Source: Lactarius indigo
Taxonomy: Eukaryota; Basidiomycota; Agaricomycetes; Russulales; Russulaceae
Assembly: GCA_025766275.1 (NCBI GenBank)
Contig: JAFKAC010000030.1
Location: 124,001-188,000, forward strand
Direction of reading: 5' to 3'
DNA length: 64,000 nt
Made by a program: the position numbers and the translations under genes. Below are positions 31,093 to 42,637 of the stretch, piece by piece. The stretch's first letter is position 1. Each line of letters opens with the position of its first letter. The notes beneath the pieces were generated by a model, which did not search any database, had not been told where the DNA came from, and was given only the letters and a program-made list of their open reading frames with translations.

Positions 31093-33871
31093 ATGCCATC
31101 GATGCACCAGATGCAGGAGCAGGCCCAAGAAATGACTTCTGAAGAGAAGTGGAATGCCTACGAGGCACGACGAGTGGCGCGACGCCAGCTGCGACGAAGA
31201 GGGGTGACAGCAGCACCCTCCATCCCGAAACCTGACCTTGCCGACATAACTGTGGCATCCGAAGCACCAGAGAAGGACATGACGTCCCAGACGAGTCACC
31301 CTACCTGCATTGACCTAAGCAGTGTGGCTGCAGCAGAAGAAGAACCCTACCAACCAGCAACAGAAGCAGGCAGCACGGCAATGGTAGACGACATACCAGA
31401 ATGGATAGTCAAAAGACACCTTGAACGACGATTTGGCGCGATAGAAGTCGAAGCCCCTACTAGGGGAGACGCATTCGTGCCAGACAAAGCTCCAGAACTA
31501 GAAAAGACACTGATCAATTCAGAAAAACCTGAATGGGCAGTCAATAGACGCCTCACACGACGACCCGGTATAATAGAAGTCGAAGCTCCCATTGGGAGAG
31601 ACGCATTTATGCCAGAAGAGACCTCAAGAACAGGGGACACGCCATATTTAAATAACATGGCTATAGTCTCCGATGAACCCGAACGGGTAGCAGAAGGACG
31701 CCTTACACCCACACGACGATCCAGTACGATAGAAGACGAAGCTCCCATTGGGAGAAACGCCTTTGTACCGGAAAGAACCCTAGAGTCTGAATGGACAACC
31801 AGAGGATGGGCAACGATAGCCTACGCACCCCGGACCCCAACGATCGAACCAGGTGATGAAAGGAACTCACCTGGAAGCCCAGAATGGACTACCGTGTCCT
31901 ACAAAAAGACGACTGGTCATCGTACCAGTCCTATCAACAGAAGACACAAGCATGAGATGACCAGAAGTAGAGATGAACCAGAAAAGAATCGAAGTGGACG
32001 ACCTCGATGGAGAGGAATTCCAGAACCAGAGATCAGTCCCCGAGCACCCGGAATAGACACGGGAGGGGACCAAAAGACCAGAGAATCCGACGAAAAACCG
32101 ATAAGTCGAAGCCCTTGTAAGGGAGACGCACGGGAATTTGCGGAAAGAAGCAGAATGCTCCTGCAACAACTGAAAAATAACCCAGAATTCGCTGCTCTTC
32201 CCAGAAGCGAACAGCGATCACTACTTGCCGAGCTGATGGAAGATGATGCGGAGGAAAATGATCCGCCAGCTACAGCCATGACCCAACCTGAGGGGGATCA
32301 CAACGAAACCCTCGCGCTACTTGAAGAAGACGACAGATGGCAGGAAAACGATAACCTGCAAGGGAATGACACAGTAAGCGACGAACAGAGAAGTCGAAGC
32401 TCATGCATGAACCATGCATGTAAAGACGCACCTATGGAACAAAGTCGAGAACTCCTAGGAATATTGTGAAGAAATCCCGAATTTGCAGCTCTTCCCCAAA
32501 GCGAACAACGACTGGTGTTCGCCGAGCTGTTGGAAAACGAAGAAGAGTGTAAATACCTCCTCGCCCAGTCAAGAGAAGAAAGCTGTGATAACGTGAGCAA
32601 TGCCTTAACAGGAAAGGACAACGATTCCCTCATCAGGCAAAAGAACGGCATCTTCATTTTACCAGAAGAAAGTATCCACCCTGAAGGAACTGATGAGCAA
32701 CAGTGGCTGCCAGAACTCGGAAGGGATGATTGGACAGATGAACCAGAGGACGACGCGAACCCAGGAACGGCTGATTATTGGATCCAGCTAATCAGGAACC
32801 TCACGAAAGAAGAATCGAATGAATTTCTTGACGACTTACTGGAGAGAACAACCGATGGCCTGCCAAACGATGGGTTCAACGATTCTGCATGGGATGAAGC
32901 AGCCATACAGCTCCCCAACAGCGGCTTCACGCAAGAAGAAGTCATAGACCTAATTCAGAACAACAGCGAAGGAGCACGCCCAGCCAACGACTCAAGAAAT
33001 GTTCTATCGCCCCAAGTACCAACTTCAACTCGGAATAACATCTCACCAGTCCATTTGACAACATCCTCAGTCACCCCTAGTCAGGGACAGCCAACGGAAA
33101 GTACAATCACAACTGAAGAATTAAAACCTCTGAACGATCTCCAACAAGGTGGAGTAAATTCAGAAGAACAGCAAATGATCCGAGCGGCAGAATATGAAGC
33201 GCGACGACGACAGCGACGCAGGGCAGCCAAAACGACGTCCTGGGACACGGTTGAATACCAATGGAACATAGAAGCAACTGGACGGACGGTGGCACCAATA
33301 ATAAGGGAAACCGAACCGACAACGATAACAATTACATCAGTGCCCGAAACAGCGGAAAACAACCCAGGACGGGACCAGAACGACCACCAGGAGGTACCAC
33401 AAGGATGTAGTAACCCTGAGGCAACGGACACGAACGCCTTAGGACGGGAACGAACGCTCTGGGCAACAGAAGCAGTCAAAAATGACCACGCATCCCCTCG
33501 ACATACCACGGTACCACGCATGTTTCCAGAAAGCCGAAAACCCGATACCCGAAATAAACTAGAACAAGAGGACGACACCACAAAAGAGAGGATGACTCCT
33601 TTGCTCGAAAACCCCGAAACGGCGACACCTGAAAGCGCCGGGATGACCAGAAATGAAAGAGGGATGACCAGGGATGAACGGACCCTGGAAAGCAAACACC
33701 GGCCGGAAACCGATGAAAACAATCGCCCAGAAGTCCAACGACCGCAGACGAACGACGCCAGCACGCTCTGGTCCACAGACCGATCCCAGAACGCCCTAAA
33801 ATCACCAAAACAACCGGATAGAACCATAGAACGATCGATGGACAACGCAACACTGCAGCACAGATTGAGTG
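31093..33871 (+). CDS. Cyclin-element ORF, N-terminal two thirds
   Basis: ATG at 31093; an in-frame TAG at 31012 sits upstream. The protein is hydrophilic and low in complexity. An early basic helix EARRVARRQLRRRG is followed by three repeats of about 50 residues (each with an IEVEAPIGRDAFVPE-like core, 31440-31780) and two copies of NPEFAALPRSEQR (32180 and 32475). An acidic stretch and a second basic block EARRRQRRRA (33200) follow. A single TGA at 32467-32469 interrupts the frame, which is otherwise open. No Gag, zinc knuckle or enzyme motif is seen. Copia-3 enters after base 33871. The frame continues at 40864. Confidence 0.75.
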
Positions 33872-34270
33872 TGTTGCGCAGCAAAAGCCTTATAGGCCAA
33901 AGCGCAGCACGCAGGAAGGACGTTCTCACCTTTGAGTAGGTTGAGAGACTAATGAGAGAGGAGAATGTGCACAAGCAAAGTGGGTGATGTTCTGTATTCA
34001 CCTCTCTCCCCACATAGGAGGGTATTTATGCTCTATGGCCCCACCATGTCCATTTGTGGTTAAGTGATGAGTAAAGGCGTCCACAATATCGCGTTTTTAC
34101 ACACGCCTAATGTGTTTTGCCCTTCTGAGATAGTCATAAGACTTCTCCTCATCATGGGACATGATACGCCTGCTATTGTACGTATCGTGACTGCCTAATA
34201 TGGTAAATATAGTACAGTAATGTCGTAACTGCTATAGATAAGGTCCTTACGTACTTATCACGTTTCAACA
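33872..34270 (-). repeat. Copia-3 3' LTR
   Basis: 399 bp; on minus it begins TGTTGAAACGTG and ends TGCGCAACA. Compared with 40460-40858 it has about five substitutions, mostly C/T or G/A. Confidence 0.92.
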
Positions 34271-34830
34271 CTCCCCTTTGCTTAGTGCAGCTAGTAAAGC
34301 GCATCTAAGCAAAGACCTTACATTAAAGACATTTTTATAGAGGGATCGGTAATAAGCATCAACCAAGGATGCTTCGATCCTCAAATGTCAGAGGGATGTA
34401 TAGGGGATTAGGTGTGGGGTCATAGCAACATCCCTTCATAGAATGAAAGGGACGCTTAACCCCAACAATGGTCGTCTATCCTCGGTTTAGTGAGCAGTTA
34501 TACTATGCTGGTGATAGAACAGGATGTGTGAGCTTCCTGCTGGTAAGAATACCAGGGTTGTTTGACACAAAACCATAGAAGGCTTAGAGTCGGATGACTC
34601 AATAAACTTTTATGATTTGTGAGAGAACAATTCTCGCGGGACAGTCTTCTCAGAAATCATAAAAGCTTAGGGTCATAAGACTCAATAAGCTTGTATGGTT
34701 CTTTGAGAAGAACAAGTCGTTCGTGACTCATTTCTTATGTATTCCCTATTACTGGGAAAGAAGAAACGATGTACACGGAGGAGCTACAAAAGACCCTTTT
34801 ATTCTACCTCCAACCATAGCGTTGAGCTGC
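34271..34830 (-). other. Copia-3 3' untranslated region
   Basis: 560 bp between the Pol stop and the 3' LTR, ending in the purine tract GCAAAGGGGAG. No ORF on minus. Confidence 0.7.
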
Positions 34831-37167
34831 TCAAGCTCTCGTGGGCGAGTGAAATTCCAGCCCAAGCTGTTCCCTGAATTTAAGGAATTTAATGCGACCC
34901 AGATTCTTAGTAAAAAGATCTGCGGGGTTCTCAGCTCCTTCTATAAAGAATAGTTCTATCTTCTTATCTCGAATTACTTCACATATGTAGTGGTGATGCA
35001 AATCGATATGTTTAATCCGTTTTTCTTGAACCGGATTAGAAGATAGAAATATGGAGCCTTGATTATCTCCGCATAATGGAATTGGTTCTAGATTTATTCC
35101 TAGCTCAAGAAAGAGCGAACGTATCCAGACCAACTGTCTGCTTGTATCACACAGCGACATATATTCTGCTTCAGTGGATGAAAGCGCAATTGATTTTTGT
35201 GCTCTCGAATTCCAGCAGAATATTCCATTAGCCATTTTTACTAAATAGCCCGTAGTGGACTTTCTAGTGACTGGATCTGAGGCCCAATCAGAATCCGCGT
35301 ATGCTATTATACCACCATCACTTTTGCCGTCATAGACTAAAGCATAATTGGAGGTGCCAAGTAAATAGCGGCATATGTAAAGTGCACGCTTTAAGTGGTC
35401 CTCAGATGGGTTGGCAGCGAACTGCGCCATTTTGGTAACAGCATAAGCAATATCTGGTCGCGTTCCAATCATTATGTATAGGAGTGAACCTATCACTTGT
35501 TGGTATGAAGCGCGAAGTTCTGGAGATGCAGATTCCTTATTAGGAGTAGGATGATACCCTTCCGGTAATGGAGTTGGTACTGATTTGGCGTTAATCAGTT
35601 TGAAGCGCTGTAGTACTTTCTGAAGGTAGTCCTGTTGATCAATGAGGATTCTACCCTTAGATCGTAGTATGCGCATTCGAAGAAACTCCTTGGTATCTCC
35701 AAGATCTCTGCATTCCCAGATCTTCATGAAGCGCTGCTTCAGGGAATCAATATGTTTTTTATTTTTTCCGAGGAAGAGGACATCATCAACATAGACAATT
35801 ACGACAATTGTCTTTTCCTCATTTACAAAAAGACCTGAGTCTGATTGTAGACGTGTGCAGCTTAGAGTACCCATAGACTTATCTAGCGCTCTCCACCAAG
35901 CGAGAGCAGCTTGCTTAAGTCCATAAATGGCTTTTCTAAGGCGCATCACTTTGTTTTGTTGACCAGGGATTTTAAACCCTTCAGGTTGTTCCATGTAGAG
36001 TTCCTCATCGAGGTCCCCATACAGGAATGCTGTTTTGACGTCTAGTCCAGAGATGTGCCAATCTTTAAGCGCTGCAAGCGCAAGCATCATCCGGACAGTC
36101 TCAAACCGTACCACAGGCGAGAATATTTCGTCATAATCAATGCCTTCAACCTGAGAAAAACCTTTGGCAACTAGCCTGGCTTTCTTTCGGCCATCTGACT
36201 TTAAGTCAAATACCCATCGATTCTTGATAACCTTTCTGCCTTTCAGCGGGTTAACAAGTTCATAGACTTTGCGATTGCGAAGGGAAGCTAGTTCCTCTTT
36301 GCACGCATTACGCCACTCCTCCTGAGAGTCGCTTGGCATCTTTAGAATGTCCCGATAAGTCCATTCTCGAATATTAGAGGTATCAGGTGCGTCTAGATCT
36401 GTTGGTGAAACTGCTTTGGCTAGCAGAAGATCTAGAAATTTGACTCCCCCTTCCTGAGCAAGGCGGGTGAGCAATTGCTGCTCTACTTCATCGTCCGAGA
36501 GGTGCGGATTATCACCCGAAGCACGAGGAGGACCAGACTCGGGTTGCTCAGGAAAATCTCCTGGTACCGTCTGATCTTGACGTGAACGCAACCGAGAGCT
36601 ACTCGGCTGGTCACCAGTCAACTGTCGCCATGTGCGAGTCCGCTCAATGTCACGAATAATCGCAGTAGGAGGCCTATCTCCATAGACATTATCTGGACGA
36701 GAAGTTTGTTTCCTTGTACGCGCCGACCTCCTAGGTTGGCTAGGACCTGGTACGGGTTGCGGCGGTAAAGGCGGAGGTAGCTGCGATCCACTTCCTCCAG
36801 TAGACGTACTAGGAGGAGGTGCCACAGGGGCTTGTGGAGCGCTCCTCACTTTAGGAGGCTCAGGTGGAGGGTCGTCATCAACACCAGGAGTGGTATCGTC
36901 ATGTAACAGCTCATCATCAGAAGCTGTATCATCTAACTGAGTAATACCTTTGGGTTTACTCTGAACACTGTCCGATGGACATTTAGGAAACAATGCTTCA
37001 TCAAAGAGGGCTTTGTCTGAGTAAAATAAGGTATTTGGAGTACGCATGAAGACATCAGCCTTCATTCCAGATCCCCTACCAAGGTAGATCATAAGTTCGC
37101 TTTTAGGGGAAAGTTTATTCACCCGGCGAGCTTCAGGGATATGGACATAAGCACCTGATCCAAAGAC
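34831..37167 (-). pseudogene. pol: Copia-3 RT and RNase H
   Basis: Same frame as 37168-40083 after one TGA. It follows integrase and has a Pro/Ser linker (QAPVAPPPSTSTGG), RT starting near 36370, VKTAFLYGDLDEELYMEQP near 36025, catalytic VYVDDVLF near 35790, RNase H with YADSDWASD near 35300, STEAEYMSLCD near 35160 and LCGDNQGSIF near 35070. It ends ...EFHSPTRA. Apart from the single stop it is complete, so it was inactivated recently. Confidence 0.9.
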
Positions 37168-40083
37168 TCAAAGATGAGCAATGTCAGGTTTCTCATTGTA
37201 TAATAGTCCATAGGGAGTCTGCCATTGAAGGCGACTGATTGGAGTTCTATTATAACAATGTGTAGCATGTAAAACTGCAAATTCCCACCAACTCTGAGGT
37301 AAACAAGCATCAAGGTGCATGGCCTGAGCTTTGTCCATGACTGTACGCATAAAGCGCTCAGTGCGGCCATTCTGCTGTGGGGTATGTGGCGCGGACTGTA
37401 GCACTGTAATGCCAGCATCCTTTAGCTGCTTCAGAAAAGCATCCAATTTGTATTCACCGCCAGCATCAGACATCCACTCTTTTATGGTAGCGTCAAATTG
37501 ATTTTTAATCAGCGCAAGCCACTGCTTTAAAGCAGTAATAGCAGAGGCTTTATCCCGTAAGAGAGTGATCCAAGCAAAAGAAGTATAATCGTCGAAGAAG
37601 ACGATAAAATACTTGTACTTGTGATATGATGGTATAGGGAAGCTTTTTAGATCAGAATGAATCCGACTAAAAGAGGCTTTAGCCCTAGTCTCGGAAGGAG
37701 GATGAGATGCTGCAGGCATTTTGCCTTGCGCACATCCTGGGCATAGTTTATCAGAGGTCGGAATTATAATCCCATCAGGGAAACCCTTAGTGTTCTCCTT
37801 AGATCGTCTTAGAACCTCTTTAGATGGATGTCCGAGGCGACGATGCATAAGGTCATAATCTACATTATGCAATGCAGATATGTTGGCGTAATCTAACTCA
37901 GTTAGATTAGATATAGAGGCATCTAGCCAAAATAGTGATTGCCCGTGAATAAGGGGTTTACATTGGACAATTATTTTATTTTTTCTTAGCAAGTCTACAT
38001 GCTGCGAATTCCCCAAAACGCGCAATCCTTGCTGTAGGAATACTCCCATTGATAGTAACCGTGTGCTCATAGAAGATATGTGAAAGACTGGATAAACTCG
38101 TGTAGTTACAAGTTTGTCTGCGATATAATGTTCTAGCAAGACAGTACCAACTCCTTCAACATATATCATGTGAGCCGCGGTTTTGACAGGTATTCTGTCA
38201 GACTTGGCTAGCAACTTATACTCAATAAAATCACTAAGACTATTGGTAAAGTGCGCTGAGGCTCCTGAGTCAAGAAGCCACATATTTTTAGTACGCTTCA
38301 AACATTCTGCGCATTGACTGAAGTACTCATTGTGCTCACACTCAAGAAAATCGAGAAGAGCACTAGTGTAATTGTACATTTCAGGCAACTTCTTTACATG
38401 TGACTCCAGTACGTTACAGTTAGATCTGCCACCCCTTAGATTTTTTGGGGGCTGGACTAATTCTGTACCGTGATCAGCACGTAATAGGCAAAATGAAGGA
38501 GTAACGTACTCTTCTTCATCGGAACCCCAATCCAGGATCTCATCTGGACCGGTTAGAAAATGTTCGGGGGTTATAGAACGCGATCCTGACGGGGATATCA
38601 AAGTACCGAAGTCAGGGTGCGTAGGAAGCCCATGGTCATATAAATATTGCTGATTCCTAGTCCATGCGGCAAGAATTAGCTCCGCAGAAGGAATTTTTGG
38701 AATAGAACCAGCGCCAGTAAATGAAGGTTGTTCCCACATTTTTGTTATCTCTTCAGCCTCAATTGCCTCCGGATCAACATATTCCGGTGTCGGAGCTCGG
38801 TTTTCTTTATCTGAGTCAACATCCGATATAGTTAGATCACTCAAGTCTAATTGTAGAGCGTTTGAAGACTCACTACAATAGGCGGCAATCTCAGAGTCGT
38901 CTAGACTCTCGATGTCGACAATGGGTCGAGCGCCAGCAGGGGGTGCTCGCGTCATGTCAATGTCGAAATCGGAGTCATATTCTTCGTCAATAAATTTATC
39001 GATCCGAGGGTGCATCTGGGCGTCCACATCGGCGAAACGCTGCTCAAGCGTCTTTGCGGTCTGAACTGTAGCTGGTACATTCAGCCGCTCTGCGAGCGTC
39101 ATAGCGGTATTAACAGAGGGAAAGAAGCCAGGGGTCCTCTGAGGCGAAGAGGATTCGACTTCTGTGCGAGTAGAGACGCCAGATGACCCAATATGGATCA
39201 CCTTGTGAGAGGTGGGTGGAGATAATGCAGCTACAGAGGCTATGTGGGAATGCTGGGGAGCGCCGCCACGCGCTTTGCCTTTACCTTTTCCTTTGCCTCG
39301 CCCAGATCCTCGTCCTCCGCGCTGCCGGTTAGGCTGCTGCTGAGAAGACGGGCCGGGGGCATTGGAAGAGGAAGACTGTTGCTGCTGCTGACCACCCTGC
39401 TTCGAAAAGCGAGGGTTTTCGCGCTTGTGTTTAACGGCAGAAAGTTTCTGCGCGTTGTGTGCTCCCTTATGCTGTCCGCGATTAGTTTCAGTTTCAAACT
39501 GGCCAATAACTATGCCAGAGACTGAAGCAAGTTTGAGATCAGCAGTTGCAACACCGCTGCAGATAATGGGGATAAGGTTTTCCCATTTCTGAGGAAGCGC
39601 GGACATGGCTATCAAAGCCTGAAGGGGAGGAGATATCGCAAGCGTTGTTTGATTAGGAGCAGTGCCAATAGTAACGGCACCAAGTCGAGAGAAGGCGGCA
39701 GCCATTTTCTCGAAAGTTGCTACTGGGTTTTGGTTAGGATTGAAGCGAATAGAAACTGCTTCTTTAAAATCCTTGTAAATGCGTGGCAAAGAGACCGCTC
39801 CATAGCGATCTTGTACAGCATCCCAGAGCAATTTGGCAGAGGTGCTGGTGACAGCTTGCTGGATAGCAGGAGAAAGGCGAAGAGTAAGATTACCCCTTGC
39901 CATTTCATCACTGCGACGCCAAGCAGCTTGAATTTCAGCGGTGGCAGTAGTGTCGAGAGGGATAGAACCATCGACATAACCCCAGAGACCTTGGGACATG
40001 AAGAAGGCTTGCATGGCATTGGACCAAAGGGTCCAGTTAGAGCCATCGAAGACGGAGACAAGAGTAGTTAATTGAGATGACAT
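37168..40083 (-). CDS. gag-pol: Copia-3 Gag, protease, integrase
   Basis: ATG at 40083. UBN2-type Gag (FDGSNWTLWSNAMQAF) comes first. Instead of a CCHC knuckle there is an RG-rich basic stretch (RQRGGRGSGRGKGKGKGK, near 39320-39280). The protease has MWLLDSGASAHF near 38280, integrase HHCC has HRRLGHPSKE and CPGCAQGK, and the core has HSDLKSFP, SDAGGEY and QQNGRTER. It ends IAHL then TGA at 37168-37170, where the next codons VFGSGAYVHIP continue the frame. That is CGA to TGA by the pattern seen elsewhere. Confidence 0.9.
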   Translation of the reverse strand: MSSQLTTLVSVFDGSNWTLWSNAMQAFFMSQGLWGYVDGSIPLDTTATAEIQAAWRRSDEMARGNLTLRLSPAIQQAVTSTSAKLLWDAVQDRYGAVSLPRIYKDFKEAVSIRFNPNQNPVATFEKMAAAFSRLGAVTIGTAPNQTTLAISPPLQALIAMSALPQKWENLIPIICSGVATADLKLASVSGIVIGQFETETNRGQHKGAHNAQKLSAVKHKRENPRFSKQGGQQQQQSSSSNAPGPSSQQQPNRQRGGRGSGRGKGKGKGKARGGAPQHSHIASVAALSPPTSHKVIHIGSSGVSTRTEVESSSPQRTPGFFPSVNTAMTLAERLNVPATVQTAKTLEQRFADVDAQMHPRIDKFIDEEYDSDFDIDMTRAPPAGARPIVDIESLDDSEIAAYCSESSNALQLDLSDLTISDVDSDKENRAPTPEYVDPEAIEAEEITKMWEQPSFTGAGSIPKIPSAELILAAWTRNQQYLYDHGLPTHPDFGTLISPSGSRSITPEHFLTGPDEILDWGSDEEEYVTPSFCLLRADHGTELVQPPKNLRGGRSNCNVLESHVKKLPEMYNYTSALLDFLECEHNEYFSQCAECLKRTKNMWLLDSGASAHFTNSLSDFIEYKLLAKSDRIPVKTAAHMIYVEGVGTVLLEHYIADKLVTTRVYPVFHISSMSTRLLSMGVFLQQGLRVLGNSQHVDLLRKNKIIVQCKPLIHGQSLFWLDASISNLTELDYANISALHNVDYDLMHRRLGHPSKEVLRRSKENTKGFPDGIIIPTSDKLCPGCAQGKMPAASHPPSETRAKASFSRIHSDLKSFPIPSYHKYKYFIVFFDDYTSFAWITLLRDKASAITALKQWLALIKNQFDATIKEWMSDAGGEYKLDAFLKQLKDAGITVLQSAPHTPQQNGRTERFMRTVMDKAQAMHLDACLPQSWWEFAVLHATHCYNRTPISRLQWQTPYGLLYNEKPDIAHL

Positions 40084-40447
40084 TGTTGGTAAATCTGTTG
40101 GCTTTATAGTACGTCAGTATTTAGAATTTTTCATCATAATACTGAGTGAGATAATAAAACCAGCATTAATCCCTTCGGCTACAGAACGTATTCTGTAGCA
40201 GACATTGGTCTTTGCAGACTACCAATTGTCTATGCCAAAAGAACTGCTCGACCATGTCAACGTTAGACAGTGGGCCAAGTCTATGTACTCCTCTAGAGTA
40301 CAATACTGGGTCTGTTATGAACCAGGGTGCCTCCCGGGGTCTGCTCGCTGTTTTCTCGTTACCACTCTGTTCATAGATACAGAGGGTAGGAGTGCGATAC
40401 CACCAGGTGCAACTTCGTCTAGAAGTGCAGCGGCAAGCCCTGTAACA
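40084..40447 (-). other. Copia-3 leader
   Basis: About 364 bp between the primer site and the Gag ATG. No recognised feature. Confidence 0.6.
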
Positions 40448-40459
40448 GGGCCCATAACC
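40448..40459 (-). promoter_or_regulatory. Copia-3 primer-binding site (half-tRNA iMet type)
   Basis: On minus it reads GGTTATGGGCCC directly after the LTR end TGCGCAACA, identical to the sites of Copia-1 and Copia-2. Confidence 0.8.
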
Positions 40460-40858
40460 TGTTGCGCAGCAAAAGCCTTATAGGCCAAAGCGCAGCACGC
40501 AGGAAGGACGTTCTCACCTTTGAGTAGGTTGAGAGACTAATGAGAGAGGAGAATGTGCACAAGCAAAGTGGGTGATGTTCTGTATTCGCCTCTCTCCCCA
40601 CATAGGAGGGTATTTATGCTCTATGGCCCCACCATGTCCATTTGCGGTTAAGTGATGAGTAAAGGCATCCACAATATCGCGTTTTTACACACGCCTAATG
40701 TGTTTTGCCCTTCTGAGATAGTCATAAGACTTCTCCTCATCATGGGACATGATATGCCCGCTATTGTACGTATCGTGACTGCCTAATATGGTAAATATAG
40801 TACAGTAATGTCGTAACTGCTATAGATAAGGTCCTTACGTACTTATCACGTTTCAACA
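40460..40858 (-). repeat. Copia-3 5' LTR
   Basis: 399 bp, flanked outside by TSD GAGTG (40859-40863) and inside by the primer site. Confidence 0.93.
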
Positions 40859-40863
40859 GAGTG

Positions 40864-42599
40864 GTACGAAGCACGAAAGCCTCCACAACACACCGGCCCG
40901 GATCGACCCTGTGAACCGAAGTACTCAGGTACCAAACGACTCTGGAATCAACGCATCCTGCTCGCACCATGCGCTGAATATATTTGACTGCCCGCAATTG
41001 CATCCTTCACGCCCCGAATTGGCCACTGTACCTGGAACAGTCTATGCCATCCCTGGCACGATTTCACTGGCCCTAACCGATGAACCGACCTGCTGTGTTG
41101 CCGTGGAAGGCAACCACTTTGGGAAGGGGGTAATCACCTCACCCTGCTTCGTTTTCAACCCCTTGCCTTCCCAAAACAACCCTCTAGATCGAAAATACCT
41201 CTTGACTGAAACCCTAGCACTTCAAAATCGATGCACAAGATATACGGAACACCCAGAACTGGTCCTACCACGCCTCAGCCACAACCCGGTCGAACCCATT
41301 GTATCAACCACCCTAGATGACACCTGCCCAAGCAAGGACACCACGAAGATTGGAACATCGAAACAGCTGATGATACTACCTAAAAACAACCCTGAGCAAC
41401 CCAACACAGCGATACCTGACCAATCCAGAGACGCCTCCACGCCAGCTGACATTCAAGTCCCACTTCCCAGATGTTCCGGTCACGTTGGAGACCCTGGGAT
41501 AGCTTGTGCAGGGCACCTGACCCCCCCTTACCCTTCGAAACACCACGACGAAGTCCCCACAAGAAGATCGATGGCCAGCACAACAATATGGGAGCTACAG
41601 GATGCTAATGATGCCGACGCGTCGACTGCCAGCACTAACACCACCTTTGGGGACTTCTCCCTTACGCCCAGCCCACAAACAGAAGGACTGCGACCTGTGA
41701 CCCCCTGTACTAACTGGATAAAAGCACCCTGCAGTACAGAAAGGACCAGCAACACACCAGACAACGCCCTTCTCTACCCTTGCCTCCTAACAATGAACTA
41801 CGTCACTCCCATCTACTCCCAGACCCTTGCTGGACTAGCTGACCAGAATCCCTTACACTCAGCCATTGAGTGTCTGGCTACCACCACAATTGCAGTTATT
41901 GATGCTGCTATTGACCGCTCTCCCCCTATCCCCACTGCGATTAATGTGCGACGACCAGAAGAACCTGCCTTTATCAGGTGGACCACTGGGATTGTGATCA
42001 GGTCCCAGATCAGAACCCCCATCCTTCTAACCGCCCTCACCTACTTGAATAGGGTTAAGCCCTATATCTGCACCAATACCCTTAAATGGGCCGAGATACG
42101 ACTGCTCTTAGGAGCCCTCATCATTGCTGACAAATACATGGATGACAATGCCCTCAGTAACGCACAGTGGGCCATAGTTACAAAAAGGTTTACCAGGTGG
42201 CAGGTTGGGCAGATGGAACGAGAGTTCCTGAGTGTCCTTAACTGGAAACTCGGAGTATCCCAGGAAGATCTTCTGATGTGGCATGATGCCACCATCATTC
42301 CCCTTACCCCTATCTTGATGGCACCCCCTCTACCTCAGCTTGCCATCAAATCACACCCGTTCAAGAAGAAGCTGGCGGCTCCCCCCAAACTTAGTCACCC
42401 CCCATTTACCCTCAAAACCAATCCAATCCGATGGCAGTGGAGGAAGTCCCTAAAACTTCCTGAGAAGAAGTCTCAAATCAAATGGCGACGACACCAGAAA
42501 GCCAGGGTTTATAGCCCTGAAGAAGACGCCACCTTTAGGGCTCTACTCCAAATCCTGGAAGAGTCCAGGTCTAGCCTCACTAACCTGGCTACCACATGA
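40864..42599 (+). CDS. Cyclin-element ORF, C-terminal third with cyclin box
   Basis: Continues codon by codon from 33871 (the split codon is completed by 40864-40865). A Pro/Thr-rich segment leads to a cyclin box at about 41955-42290: TPILLTALTYLNRVKPY, RLLLGALIIADKYMDDNALS and MEREFLSVLNWKLGVSQEDLL. This is the Pho80/Pcl (Pho85-type) cyclin pattern, including the conserved K in ADKY and E in EREF that contact the kinase. A basic tail (HPFKKKLAAPPK, IKWRRHQKAR) may act in nuclear import. TGA stop at 42597-42599, 38 bp before the 3' LTR. Whether it binds a host CDK is unknown. It could also be a fossil transduced host gene. Confidence 0.8.
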
Positions 42600-42637
42600 C
42601 TTGGCGACGTGGAATTCACCCCTTAGAAAGGGGGTAA

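Larger units (their letters stand above)
33872..40858 (-). mobile_element. Copia-3, full-length Copia element, one nonsense codon
   Basis: LTRs of 399 bp are at 40460-40858 (5') and 33872-34270 (3'), with TSD GAGTG (33867-33871 and 40859-40863) and about five differences between LTRs. The primer site rc GGTTATGGGCCC is at 40448-40459, next to the 5' LTR. The purine tract GCAAAGGGGAG is beside the 3' LTR. Gag-Pol is one frame (40083 to 34831) with a single TGA. The element is inserted in the cyclin ORF. Confidence 0.93.
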
